A DNA stretch of 11,210 nt from Lawsonibacter sp. (GTDB taxonomy: Bacteria > Bacillota > Clostridia > Oscillospirales > Oscillospiraceae), in the NCBI GenBank assembly GCA_022798855.1, contig JAAWNI010000058.1, positions 1-11,210 on the forward strand. Reading direction: 5' to 3'. A program made the position numbers and the translations under genes. The notes below the pieces were generated by a model. The model saw only the letters and a program-made list of their open reading frames with translations, was not told where the DNA came from and did not search any database. Shown here piece after piece: positions 1-7,710 of this stretch (position 1 is its first letter; each line of letters opens with the position of its first letter).

Positions 1-78
1 CTTTGGAAAAATTGTGAACGCAAACTTTTTATTTCTGCTCAGATTCTCACGTTTGCCCTCATTGCCATCCTCATTAGA

Positions 79-99
79 AGATTTTAAACAGGCTCTAAG
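79..99 (-). repeat. 21-bp sequence shared, inverted, with 7927-7947
   Basis: Positions 79-99 are a perfect reverse complement of 7927-7947, which lies inside the inverted-end element upstream of the SLH gene. The core on this strand reads GATTTTAAACAGGCTCTAAG. The match stops abruptly on both sides, so this is either a remnant of the same dispersed element or a shared functional site. The two copies bracket the whole minus-strand gene block. No coding role is supported. Confidence 0.6.
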
Positions 100-110
100 A
101 AGCTGCGAAG

Positions 111-146
111 CGGCCCCCAGAAAAGGCAGGCGCTCTCCGGGGGCCG
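111..146 (-). terminator. Hairpin after the csaB fusion gene, possible terminator
   Basis: An 8-bp perfect stem, CGGCCCCC (111-118) with GGGGGCCG (139-146), encloses a 20-nt loop. It lies about 60 nt past the stop codon of the last gene in the minus operon, where a terminator is expected. In the minus direction the stem is followed by CTTCGCAGCTTCTT and not by a clean U tract, so intrinsic termination is only plausible. It could instead be a 3'-end stabilising hairpin. Confidence 0.35.
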
Positions 147-204
147 ATTCTTGTGGCGATAGGTTTTCTTGTGTCCGCCAAGCCATTCGAGGCGTTACAC
201 GGCG

Positions 205-2412
205 TTAGTGCCTGGTCTGTTCCAGCAGCTCCAGCAGCAGGCGCTCGTTCTCACAGGCGGCTTGGGTGAGCTGGGCGGATTTGTCCCGCAGGCGGGCCAG
301 GACGGCGTCGTAGTCGGCCATCAGGGCGTCCGCCCGGCGGATGGCCTCCGCCCCGTCGAAGGCCTCCACCTGTCCGGCGGCGGGCAGGTCCAGCTCCTCT
401 AAGTAGCTGGCCACCTTGGGGTCGTACACCAGCCCCATGGCGGGCACCGCCATCCGGGCGGCGAAAATCAGGGTGTGCAGCCGCATAGCCAGGCACAGCT
501 TGGCCTGGCCCAGGGCCCCCATCAGCTCCCGGGGTGTGGTGGGCAGGTCCAGCACGTAGGAGGGCTCCTCCATCAGCCCCCGGACCCGGGCGGTGGCCGC
601 CCGGTCGCGCTCCGGCTGCATCAGCAAAAAGAGGAGCTCCAGCCCGTGGACCCGCCGCAGGTGGTCGCACAGGCGGGCCAGCTCCTCCCAGAACCCCTCC
701 GTGTTGGGCCACTCCCGGACGGAAGCCGCCACAAAGGGCCTGCCCTGGGGGATGCCGGCGGAGGACAGCAGGGCCAGGGACTTCTCCGCTCCGGCGGGCA
801 TCAGGTGGAACACCGGGTCGGCGGTGACCTGGACGGAGCGGCCGATCCCCATCTCCGCCAGCTCCCGGGCGGAGCTGTGGTCCCGGAGGGTGACCAAAGT
901 GGCCCGCTCCACCACCTTCTTCACCCGGCGGCGGTTGATGGGCTTGCGCACCGGCCCCACGCCGTTGGCGTAGAGCATCACCGGCTTGTTCAGCCACTGG
1001 GCGCAGCGGATCACCGACAGGTAGTACAGCAGCGAGCGGGTGGAGGTGGTGTCCTGGAGGAGGCTCCCCCCTCCGGACAGCAGGGCGTCGGACCGGCGCA
1101 GGGCGGAGAATACCCGCAGCACCCGGAACCGGGGGATGGCCTCCAGGCCGTACTGCTTTTGGGTCAGCTCCGGGTCGTTGGACAGCACGGTGACCGACAC
1201 GTCGTCGCTCACCGCCTGGATGGCCTGCTGGATGGACTCCAGAATGGCGTCGTCCCCGGCGTTGGCGAAGCCGTAGTAGCCGCTCATCACCACCCGGTAC
1301 CTCTTCCGCCGGACCTTCTCATAGACGGACAGGCAGTCCTGGGCCATGTGGGACACCGAATACAGCTCCCGCACCGTCTGGCGGCCGAAGGCCCCCAGCT
1401 CCGCCCGGCGCTCCGGGGGCAGGGCCAGGGCGGCCAGAAGCTCCTCCAGGAGCTGGTCCTCGGCGGCCAGGGGGTCGGTGCGGCAGCAGAAATTGGTGTC
1501 CACCGCCTTGTCCAGCAGCTGGGGGGTGAAAAGGCCGGTGTGCCCCTGGGCGCCCGACAGCACCACCGGCTTGCAGGCGGCCATGGCCTCCAGCGCCGCC
1601 CGGGACACCCCCACGAACAGGCCGCAGGCGGCTATGATCCGGTTTACGTCGGTGCGGGGGCCGGTCAAAATCAGGCACTCCTGGCCGATGGACTGGTTGA
1701 CCCGCTTGGCCTGGGCGGCCAGCTCACTGTACACGTCGCCGCCGCCGATGATCAGCACCCGCACCCCAGGGACACGCTGGGCCAGCCGGGGGGCCAGGGC
1801 GATGAGCTGGCGGGCGGTGTAGGAGGCGGCCTGGTCCAGGCGGCTGACGTGGCCGATGACTGGGGCGCCCCCCAGGGCGAACTCCTGGCGGATATCCGCC
1901 CCGGACAGGCCGGGGGAGAACTTCTCCGTGTCGATGCCGTTGATGGTCAAGGTGATCCGCTCCGGAGGGACGCCGTACTGCTCCATCAGGTAGTCCCGGA
2001 TGTCGTCGGAGACGGCCAGGGTGTGCTCCCCCCAGTTGGACAGCAGCTTCAGCGCGCCCCCCACCTGATAGACCCCGTGGCAGGAGGTGACGAAGGCGAA
2101 CCGCATCCGCCGGTGGAGGGTGCCGCACAGAAAGGCAGGGATGCGGGCGTGGGCGTGGACGATGTCGGGCCGCTCCAGGCGGATCACCCGGCGCAGAATC
2201 TTCCAGGCCCGGCTCATGGCCAGCAGGCTGCGCTGGTGGAGGGGGGCCTGGTAGTGGCGGATGCCGGCGGCGGCCACCTCCGGCACATAGACGCCGCCGT
2301 TGGAAATAATGATCACGTCGTGGCCCTGGCTTTTCAGCTCCTTGGCCAGCTCCACGATATGCGTCTCCGCTCCGCCGATGTCCAGGCCCATGGTGGCCAT
2401 TAAGATCCTCAT
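205..2412 (-). CDS. csaB: GT4 glycosyltransferase fused to CsaB polysaccharide pyruvyl transferase
   Basis: 735-aa cytoplasmic fusion. Residues 1 to about 370 are a family-4 glycosyltransferase (GT-B fold): nucleotide-site GGAE at 13-16, acceptor-side HAHAR at 86-90, CHG at 111-113, NGID at 158-161, and LEAMA at 274-278 with V at 267 where the EX7E motif would have its first Glu. Residues about 371-735 are a CsaB pyruvyl transferase: GYYGFANAGDDAIL (378-391), SGGGSLLQD (446-454), YANGVGPV (481-488), MRLHTL (643-648) and YDPK (663-666). In this family Arg, His and Lys residues bind phosphoenolpyruvate; H645 and K666 are the likely equivalents. Family role: transfer of pyruvate from PEP to a ManNAc of secondary cell wall polysaccharide, creating the SLH ligand. 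Classical CsaB is about 360 aa, so the N-terminal half is an added enzyme. The ATG at 2412 has AGGAGAGG just upstream. It is the last gene of the minus block and is followed by a hairpin. Confidence 0.9.
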   Translation of the reverse strand: MRILMATMGLDIGGAETHIVELAKELKSQGHDVIIISNGGVYVPEVAAAGIRHYQAPLHQRSLLAMSRAWKILRRVIRLERPDIVHAHARIPAFLCGTLHRRMRFAFVTSCHGVYQVGGALKLLSNWGEHTLAVSDDIRDYLMEQYGVPPERITLTINGIDTEKFSPGLSGADIRQEFALGGAPVIGHVSRLDQAASYTARQLIALAPRLAQRVPGVRVLIIGGGDVYSELAAQAKRVNQSIGQECLILTGPRTDVNRIIAACGLFVGVSRAALEAMAACKPVVLSGAQGHTGLFTPQLLDKAVDTNFCCRTDPLAAEDQLLEELLAALALPPERRAELGAFGRQTVRELYSVSHMAQDCLSVYEKVRRKRYRVVMSGYYGFANAGDDAILESIQQAIQAVSDDVSVTVLSNDPELTQKQYGLEAIPRFRVLRVFSALRRSDALLSGGGSLLQDTTSTRSLLYYLSVIRCAQWLNKPVMLYANGVGPVRKPINRRRVKKVVERATLVTLRDHSSARELAEMGIGRSVQVTADPVFHLMPAGAEKSLALLSSAGIPQGRPFVAASVREWPNTEGFWEELARLCDHLRRVHGLELLFLLMQPERDRAATARVRGLMEEPSYVLDLPTTPRELMGALGQAKLCLAMRLHTLIFAARMAVPAMGLVYDPKVASYLEELDLPAAGQVEAFDGAEAIRRADALMADYDAVLARLRDKSAQLTQAACENERLLLELLEQTRH

Positions 2413-2426
2413 AGCGCCTCTCCTAG

Positions 2427-2927
2427 CTAGAAAATATTGGATATCGTCCCGGTGAACTGGGCCAGATCGGTGTAAAAAGTCCGGGAGGCGTTGAGCCCCA
2501 GGTCATAGACCCGGTTGATGGTGCGGCTCTTGCCGTTGACCAGCCCGGAGCCCTTCACCGTGAGCAGCAGGTTGACGCTGTCCTCCACCTCCACCGGGCC
2601 GGCGGTGCCGTCGTCCAAAGCGGCCACCAGGGTGCCGGGCTCCCTTACCACCTGGATTTCGGTGACCTCCCCCAGGGAGCGGCCGCCGCTGGCGTAGTTC
2701 AGGTCGTAGAGCTGGTCCTCCACCCGGATGGCGTCGGCGATATAGCTGCACACGCCGTAGACCTCCACCTGGAAGACAATCGTTTCCTCGGGCACACTGG
2801 TGCCGGTGATGGCCTGGCCGCTTTTGAAGCGGAGGGCGGCGGCCAGGACGATGACCACCGCCACCACCAGCAGGTCGATGACGCTGATTTTGCCGAACAG
2901 GCGGCCCTCATGGTCAATGATCTTCAT
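2427..2927 (-). CDS. DUF4330 family membrane-anchored protein (copy 1)
   Basis: 166 aa. The N terminus (KIIDHEGRLFGKISVIDLL) is the characteristic start of DUF4330 proteins: a short cytoplasmic stretch with the GRLFGK motif, then one membrane helix (about residues 18-37). The remainder is a beta-rich, acidic domain expected outside the membrane, without cysteine motifs or recognisable catalytic residues. DUF4330 has no established biochemical function. Members commonly sit beside csaB, glycosyltransferases and O-antigen-ligase-like genes, so a scaffold or export role in wall polysaccharide assembly is a reasonable inference. The ATG at 2927 overlaps the stop of the preceding gene as ATGA, which implies translational coupling and supports this start. 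A 14-nt gap separates its stop from the csaB fusion start. Confidence 0.85.
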   Translation of the reverse strand: MKIIDHEGRLFGKISVIDLLVVAVVIVLAAALRFKSGQAITGTSVPEETIVFQVEVYGVCSYIADAIRVEDQLYDLNYASGGRSLGEVTEIQVVREPGTLVAALDDGTAGPVEVEDSVNLLLTVKGSGLVNGKSRTINRVYDLGLNASRTFYTDLAQFTGTISNIF

Positions 2928-3433
2928 TTCGCCACCTCCCGCTGGATGGACACGATGGGCCCGCTGCCCATGTAGCCCGGCCCCTTGATATAGACGGTGG
3001 TCCCCACCCTCAAATCGAAGCCGCCCCCGACCTGGATGCTCCCGTTCACGATGGCGCAGGGGGCCTGGACGGTGACCAGTATGTCCTCATAGCCCTCCAC
3101 GATGGCCTGCCGGTAGATCCGGTTCTTGTGGTCCAGGGAGGTCATCTCGGCGGGCGCCGTCTCGGTGGACACCACCTGGCCCAGCTCGAAGTTTTTGATG
3201 TTGTCAATCAGCTGGTCGTCGGGCTGGATCATCTCTCCAGTCCCCTCCCGCCACCGCTGGAAGCGGACGGTGTACTGTACGGTGGAGGGGGCCGACTGGG
3301 GGGCGTCCTGGCTGGCGGCCTGGGGCTTCCCCGCGTTCCACAGCAGGAAGGCCCCCACCGCCAGGGCGGCGATGAGGATGATGCCGTCGAACAGGTTCAG
3401 GCGCAGGCGGAATTTTGGGGTATTCTGTTCCAT
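2924..3433 (-). CDS. DUF4330-like membrane-anchored protein (copy 2)
   Basis: 169 aa beginning MEQNTPKFRLRLNLFDGIIL. A basic cytoplasmic N terminus leads into one membrane helix (about residues 15-31), a Gln/Ala/Ser/Pro-rich linker, and a beta-rich outer domain. It is a divergent paralogue of the next gene. Both have a hydrophobic helix preceded by an (I/F)D pair, then a V-x-(V/F) strand, an acidic DQL motif followed by LG-V, a late L-x-TV strand and a C-terminal SI/NI end. The GRLFGK motif of typical DUF4330 is replaced by RLRLN, so domain searches may miss it. The start at 3433 is chosen because AAAGGAG lies upstream and it overlaps the previous stop by one base (TAATG). The open frame continues far upstream through the glycosyltransferase gene, but that part is a shadow frame. 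Function unknown; it may pair with copy 1. Confidence 0.75.
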   Translation of the reverse strand: MEQNTPKFRLRLNLFDGIILIAALAVGAFLLWNAGKPQAASQDAPQSAPSTVQYTVRFQRWREGTGEMIQPDDQLIDNIKNFELGQVVSTETAPAEMTSLDHKNRIYRQAIVEGYEDILVTVQAPCAIVNGSIQVGGGFDLRVGTTVYIKGPGYMGSGPIVSIQREVAK

Positions 3434-4554
3434 TATTTGGCTCCTTTCAGAACATCCAGGTAGATATTCTCGATATTTCGGGCAAAGGCTTCTGCGGTAA
3501 ACCGCTCCTGGTAGCGCGCCAGGGCACGCTGGCCCATGGCTTCCCGCTCTTGGGGGCTGTCCATCAGCCGCTCCATCGCCCGGGACAGGGCGGCGGCGTC
3601 CCGGGTGGGGAAAATCAGCCCGCTGGCTCCGTCCTCCACCACCCAGGGGTTGCCCCCGTAGGCGCTGGCGATGGTGGGCAGGCCCAGGCTCATCCCCTCC
3701 AGCAGGGCCATGGAGGTGGCTTCGGTGCCGTAGGAGCAGTTGAGCTGCACGTCTAAAATGTTCAGCAGGGCGGCCGCGTCGGACCGGAAGCCCAGCAGCT
3801 TCACCCGGCCCTCCAGGCCGGAGCCCTCCACCGCCTGGGCCACCAGCGGCTCGAAGGGGCCGGTCCCGGCGATGAGGACGGTGAAGCCCTCCCGGCCCCG
3901 GGCTTTCAGCAGGCGGGCCGCTTCCAGCAGGTCCAGGTGGCCCTTGTAGTCCTCCAGCCGGGCCAGGATGCCGAACACGACATCCCCCGGCGGGATGGAC
4001 AGCGCCTCTTTCAGGGCCGCGCGCTCCGCCGGGGAGGTCCGGGGCACCGGGGCGGCGCCGTTCATCACCACCGCGATCTTTTTGGGGGAGACGCCCCCCT
4101 CCACCAGGTTGTCCCGGGTGGCGGGGCTGACGGCGATGATCCGGTCGGCGTAGCGCTGGTTGACCCAGCGGTTGACCCACCGTCCCGGGGGGTAGCGCAG
4201 CTTGGCGGGGACGGGGAAGGCGGAGTGCCGGCTGTAGACCACCGGCACCCCGCACCGCTTGGCGGCGATCCGGCCGGAGAGGCAGCCGTGGGTGTGGACC
4301 AGGTCGGGCGGCGACCGGCGGAACAGCTCCGTCAAGGCCTTCACGTCCTCCCGGTGGTAGGAGCGGTCGGCCATGCCGTCCACCTCGACCACCTGGGCCC
4401 CCGCCTCCTCCAGGGAGGGCTTCAGCAGGCTCCCCCGGGGCAGGACGGCCGTCGTCTCGAAGCGGGCCCGGTCGCTGCACCGCAGGTAGTTGAGGATGAC
4501 CCGGCCCGCCCCGCCGATGTTGGTGTCGCTGATGACGTTCAGTACCCGGATCAT
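3433..4554 (-). CDS. Family-4 glycosyltransferase
   Basis: 373 aa, a single GT-B enzyme of the normal length. Visible motifs: donor-loop GGAG (14-17), HTHG (87-90), SRHS (108-111), AVSPATRDNL (141-150), MNGA (164-167), the R199...K204 pair of the nucleotide-sugar site (LARLEDYKG), and a complete EX7E motif with E278 and E286, followed by GLP. It has no signal peptide or membrane helix, so it acts at the cytoplasmic face. Retaining transfer of a sugar from a nucleotide donor to a lipid-linked glycan is the family expectation; donor and acceptor cannot be read from the sequence. Its start overlaps the stop of the O-antigen-ligase gene as ATGA and its stop overlaps the start of the DUF4330-like gene by one base, so it is tightly embedded in the operon. 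Unlike the GT4 domain of the csaB fusion, it keeps both motif glutamates. Confidence 0.9.
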   Translation of the reverse strand: MIRVLNVISDTNIGGAGRVILNYLRCSDRARFETTAVLPRGSLLKPSLEEAGAQVVEVDGMADRSYHREDVKALTELFRRSPPDLVHTHGCLSGRIAAKRCGVPVVYSRHSAFPVPAKLRYPPGRWVNRWVNQRYADRIIAVSPATRDNLVEGGVSPKKIAVVMNGAAPVPRTSPAERAALKEALSIPPGDVVFGILARLEDYKGHLDLLEAARLLKARGREGFTVLIAGTGPFEPLVAQAVEGSGLEGRVKLLGFRSDAAALLNILDVQLNCSYGTEATSMALLEGMSLGLPTIASAYGGNPWVVEDGASGLIFPTRDAAALSRAMERLMDSPQEREAMGQRALARYQERFTAEAFARNIENIYLDVLKGAK

Positions 4555-5999
4555 GCCAGAAGCCTCCCCTCGGGCAGCCCGCTCCGCCGGGTGGCCAAGG
4601 CCCCCAGGGCCAGGTAGGCCCAGAAGATGAAGAGGACCCGGTAATTATAGAAGGAGTAGTCGGTCATGGCCTGGACCAGGAAGCCGCACACCCCGCCGGT
4701 GAAGGCGGTCTGATACATCCGGCTGGTCCAGTCCTTCTCCCGGTGGAGGGCGGCGCACATCATGCGGAAGTAGACAAATATCAGGATCAGGAAGACAGCC
4801 AGGGCGGTGATGCCCGCGTCGCACACCAGCTGCAAAAACAGGTTGTGGGAGTGGGGGGCGTTGATGCTGTTGTAGCTGAAAGCGGGGTAGACCCGGTTGA
4901 AGGCCTCGTCCCCCGGCCCGATGCCGCACAGCCAGTAGTGTTTCAGCATGTCTAGGGTGCCCAGCCAGATGGACACCCGGTAGGTGGTGGAGCCGTCGGT
5001 CATGTCGCCGATGCTGGTGAAGCGGGAGATCACCGTCTCGGGCAGGAGGAACCACAGGGCGGCCAGGGCCGCGGGGGCCAGCAGGATCAGCCGGGGGTTG
5101 AGCAGGACCACGAACACCGCCCCGGCGAAGAGCAGGCCCAGCCACGCCCCCCGGGAGAAGGTGAGGATCATGCACACGCACATCAGGGCGCAGCAGCCCA
5201 GATAGAGGAGCCGGCGGGGCCAGCCCCTGGCGGACAGCAGCTTGGCCCCACCCACCGGCACCATCAGGATCAGGTACTGGCCCAGCATGTTGGGGTTGTC
5301 CAGGGTGGAGGGCACCCGGAACTCGATGCTGGAGAACATATCGCTGTCCACCCAGGAGGCGGACTGGTAGCCCCAGCGGAACATATACTGCAAAATGCCG
5401 TACGCGGCCACCGCCGCCCCTACCAGCACCACGCCGTCCAGGAGGACGTCCAGCTGGTTCCGGCTGTCCACCGCGTTGAACAGCACCAGGGAGAAGAGGA
5501 CGAAGCACACCGTCAGCAGTCCGGGGTTCAGGCTGGACCGGAGGTTGACGGAGAACAGGGTGCCCGCCATGTAGATGGCGGCGTACAGCAGGATATAGCG
5601 GTTGGTGGGCGCCCAGGCCAGCCGCCGGCTCCGGTCCCGCACCAGGTTCAGGGCCAGGGAGCAGTAGGCGATGGCCGTCAGCCCCAGCACCGCCATGGTG
5701 GGCAGGACGGGGGCGGCCGCTGCCGGCAGCAGGCACCAGAACCAGGACTTTGTAAAGACGCTGCCGGCAAAGAGCTTGTCCAGCCGCAGCTTTTCATACA
5801 GCCAGCACAGCCCGCCCCGGACCAGGGACCACAGCTTGTAGAATACGCTGTGCTCCGAAGCCGCCGGCGTCCAGCCGCCGGGGTGGAGGAACCACTGGAC
5901 CACCCCGCTGGCCCGCCACTGATCCCCGCACCACCGGCACAGGGACATGAGCCACCGCCACAGCAGGCTGGCGTTTAAAATGTTTTTCGCTTGTTCCAT
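4551..5999 (-). CDS. O-antigen ligase / Wzy-type polymerase family membrane protein
   Basis: 482 aa, polytopic, with about 10-12 hydrophobic helices from residue 85 on. The Wzy_C/WaaL hallmarks are present: a periplasmic-loop TLDNPNMLGQYL (232-243), ILTFSRGAWLGL (278-289), and PHSHN (382-386) whose His is the likely functional residue of the family. The family joins undecaprenyl- or lipid-linked glycans into a polymer or onto an acceptor outside the membrane; here a wall polysaccharide is the likely substrate, judged from csaB in the same operon. The first about 88 residues are a Trp- and Arg-rich segment with ten Trp and little classical helix, an unusual extension. The start at 5999 is chosen for the GAGG at the right distance and because upstream codons run through the repeat pair 6049-6150 and into murJ; a longer frame to 6335 exists but is not credible. 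Confidence 0.85.
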   Translation of the reverse strand: MEQAKNILNASLLWRWLMSLCRWCGDQWRASGVVQWFLHPGGWTPAASEHSVFYKLWSLVRGGLCWLYEKLRLDKLFAGSVFTKSWFWCLLPAAAAPVLPTMAVLGLTAIAYCSLALNLVRDRSRRLAWAPTNRYILLYAAIYMAGTLFSVNLRSSLNPGLLTVCFVLFSLVLFNAVDSRNQLDVLLDGVVLVGAAVAAYGILQYMFRWGYQSASWVDSDMFSSIEFRVPSTLDNPNMLGQYLILMVPVGGAKLLSARGWPRRLLYLGCCALMCVCMILTFSRGAWLGLLFAGAVFVVLLNPRLILLAPAALAALWFLLPETVISRFTSIGDMTDGSTTYRVSIWLGTLDMLKHYWLCGIGPGDEAFNRVYPAFSYNSINAPHSHNLFLQLVCDAGITALAVFLILIFVYFRMMCAALHREKDWTSRMYQTAFTGGVCGFLVQAMTDYSFYNYRVLFIFWAYLALGALATRRSGLPEGRLLA

Positions 6000-6048
6000 G
6001 GATTGAACCTCACTTTTGGGAATTATGGCGGTCTGGGGCCGCATAGTC

Positions 6049-6098
6049 ACTCCCCCTGCCACGGCTCCGCCGTGCCACCCCCCTCCCAGAGGGGGGCT
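6049..6098 (-). repeat. Structured hairpin repeat, copy A (minus orientation)
   Basis: Read on the minus strand: first stem AGCCCCCCTC/GGAGGGGGG, second stem GGCACGGC-gga-GCCGTGGC, and a final GGGGGAGT that repeats the G arm of the first stem. It has the same architecture as copies at 6103-6150 and 11147-11197, with different stem bases. It lies 4 bp from copy B in head-to-head orientation, in the only sizeable gap of the minus operon (between murJ and the ligase gene). Confidence 0.75.
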
Positions 6099-6102
6099 TT
6101 TA

Positions 6103-6150
6103 GGCTCCCTCTCTGAGGGAGCTGTCAGCTGTAAAGCTGACTGAGGGAGT
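6103..6150 (+). repeat. Structured hairpin repeat, copy B (plus orientation)
   Basis: First stem GGCTCCCTC/GAGGGAGC with a short loop, second stem GTCAGCT-gtaa-AGCTGAC, then TGAGGGAGT, a second copy of the G arm. The outer parts are nearly identical to copy C at 11147-11197, while the second stem has completely different bases. The repeat starts 10 bp past the murJ stop codon and is transcribed in the murJ-to-ligase mRNA, where it could pause or attenuate transcription or protect the murJ 3' end. Confidence 0.8.
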
Positions 6151-6159
6151 TTCACTTCA

Positions 6160-7668
6160 TTATTTTTTCTTTTTAACCAGAGAGACTGCCATCCTGGCTT
6201 CGTCCACCCGCAGGAGGAGGGCCAGGGCGAAGTAGAGGGCCGCCCCCAGCCCGGTGCAGAGGGCCAGGCAGGCCAGCTCGCCGAGCTTCCCGGCGGGGAG
6301 GAGGGGGGAGGCGGCTCCCAGGACCGCCCGCACACACAGGCCCATCACGGCGGAAGCCAGGGCGGTTTTGCACAGATTTACCAGCTCCCCGGCGCCCAGC
6401 AGGCCCCCGCCCTCCCTTTGCAGGGGCAGCAGGAGGAGCAGGGCGTAGACGGTGGAGGAGACGGCGCTGGAGAGGGCCAGGCCGGCCACGGAGAAGCGCC
6501 CGGCCAGGGCCCAGCACAGGGCGGTATTGACCAGGATGGAGGCGCCGCCGGCGATGAGGGGCACCCTGCCCTGCTGTCTGGCGAAGTAGGCCCGGCTGAG
6601 GATGTTTTGCAGGGCGTAGCCCCCCATGCCCAGGGCCATCCAGCTCAGGGCGGAGGCGGTGATTTGGGTGGAGAAGGCATCGAACATGCCGCCGCCGTAG
6701 ATCAGGGAGATGAGGGGGCGGGCCACCGCCATCAGCCCCGCCGACATGGGCAGGACGAAAAACAGGCTGACCCCCAGGGTCTGGCGGATGGTGTCCTGAA
6801 ACTCGCCTTCCTTCCCCCCGGCGGTGAGCCGGGACAGGCGGGGGAAGATCACGTTGGTGATGGACAGGATGAAGGTGCCCGCGATGACCAGATAGAGGTT
6901 GGAGGAATACTCCAGGGCCGACACCCCGGCCCCCTCGTACAGCCGGGAGCCAAACCGGGCGTTGATGGCCTGGTTGATGGGCTGCACCCAGGTGGACACC
7001 ATCACCGGCCCCATCAGGGCCATTACCTGCCGCATGCCGGGGGAGGACAGGTCCAGGCTGGGCCGGTAGCGGTAGCCCAGTTTGACCAGGGGCGGGACCT
7101 GGATGAGCCCCTGGACGAGCCAGCCCAGCAGGTAGGCCCCGGCCAGGCCGTAGATGCCCAGCTTGTGGTCCAGGGTGAGGAAATAGAGGATGACCACCCC
7201 GTTGGAAGCGGCCGACATGAGGGCGGGGGCGGTAAAGTGGTCCTGGGCCTGGAGCACCCCCACCAGGGAGAAAGCCGCCCCGGAGAAGAGCACCGTGGGG
7301 AACATCACCCGGGTCAGGGAGGCGGCCAGGGCGGTGGTCTGGGGTTGGCCGTAGTCGGCGAAGAGGGCCACCAGGGGCTGGGGAAAGGCCATCCCCGCCA
7401 GGGTCAGGGCCCCGGTGAGCAGGACGATGGCGGTAATGAAGGAGCTGGCGAACCGGAAGGCCTCCTGTTTTCCCTTTTTCTCCAGGTATTCGCTGAACAC
7501 CGGGATGAAGCAGGCGGCGATGGCGGAGGCGAACACCGCGTCGAAGAACACCCGGGGGATTCGGCTGGCGGTGAAAAAGGCGTTGGCGGCGGCGCCAGTG
7601 CTGTAGTGGACGGCCAGAAGCCGGTCCCGGTACAGGCCCAGCACCTTGCCGATCAGGGTGACGGCCAT
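6160..7668 (-). CDS. murJ: MurJ/MviN-family lipid-linked precursor flippase
   Basis: 502 aa from the first ATG, with about 14 hydrophobic segments in the MATE/MVF pattern. Typical motifs: KVLGLYRDRLL near the N terminus, NAFFTASRIPRVFFDAV, FIPVFSEYLEKKGK, and ARFGSRLYEGAGVSALEYS in the middle. MurJ flips lipid II outward; MviN-like proteins in polysaccharide operons may instead flip an undecaprenyl-linked repeat unit, which is likely here given the ligase and csaB downstream. The ATG used (7668) is four residues before the VTLIGKVLG motif and would cut off half of the first helix. The frame continues upstream without a stop and encodes KENSAAKTVSFV, which resembles the family N terminus; no ATG, GTG or TTG precedes it. 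The true start is probably ATA at 7710 or CTG at 7707, behind GGAGG (see 7711-7739), giving about 515-516 aa. First gene of the minus operon. Confidence 0.88.
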   Translation of the reverse strand: MAVTLIGKVLGLYRDRLLAVHYSTGAAANAFFTASRIPRVFFDAVFASAIAACFIPVFSEYLEKKGKQEAFRFASSFITAIVLLTGALTLAGMAFPQPLVALFADYGQPQTTALAASLTRVMFPTVLFSGAAFSLVGVLQAQDHFTAPALMSAASNGVVILYFLTLDHKLGIYGLAGAYLLGWLVQGLIQVPPLVKLGYRYRPSLDLSSPGMRQVMALMGPVMVSTWVQPINQAINARFGSRLYEGAGVSALEYSSNLYLVIAGTFILSITNVIFPRLSRLTAGGKEGEFQDTIRQTLGVSLFFVLPMSAGLMAVARPLISLIYGGGMFDAFSTQITASALSWMALGMGGYALQNILSRAYFARQQGRVPLIAGGASILVNTALCWALAGRFSVAGLALSSAVSSTVYALLLLLPLQREGGGLLGAGELVNLCKTALASAVMGLCVRAVLGAASPLLPAGKLGELACLALCTGLGAALYFALALLLRVDEARMAVSLVKKKK

Positions 7669-7710
7669 GACAAAGCTGACGGTCTTCGCCGCGCTGTTTT
7701 CTTTCAGTAT

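Noticed and set aside
14..208. 64-codon plus-strand frame at the window start
   Set aside because: It passes through the 21-bp repeat and the hairpin at 111-146, overlaps the csaB end and shows no domain or clear ribosome site.
475..2403. 642-codon plus-strand open frame opposite the csaB fusion
   Set aside because: Low-complexity Gly/Gln/His-rich product without domain; the minus frame carries all GT4 and CsaB motifs.
3434..4480. Upstream extension of the DUF4330-like frame, giving 518 codons
   Set aside because: The added part is the shifted frame of the glycosyltransferase gene; the ribosome site and TAATG junction mark the start at 3433.
6000..6335. Upstream extension of the O-antigen ligase frame
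   Set aside because: It runs through the hairpin repeats and the end of murJ in another frame; a GAGG site precedes the ATG at 5999.
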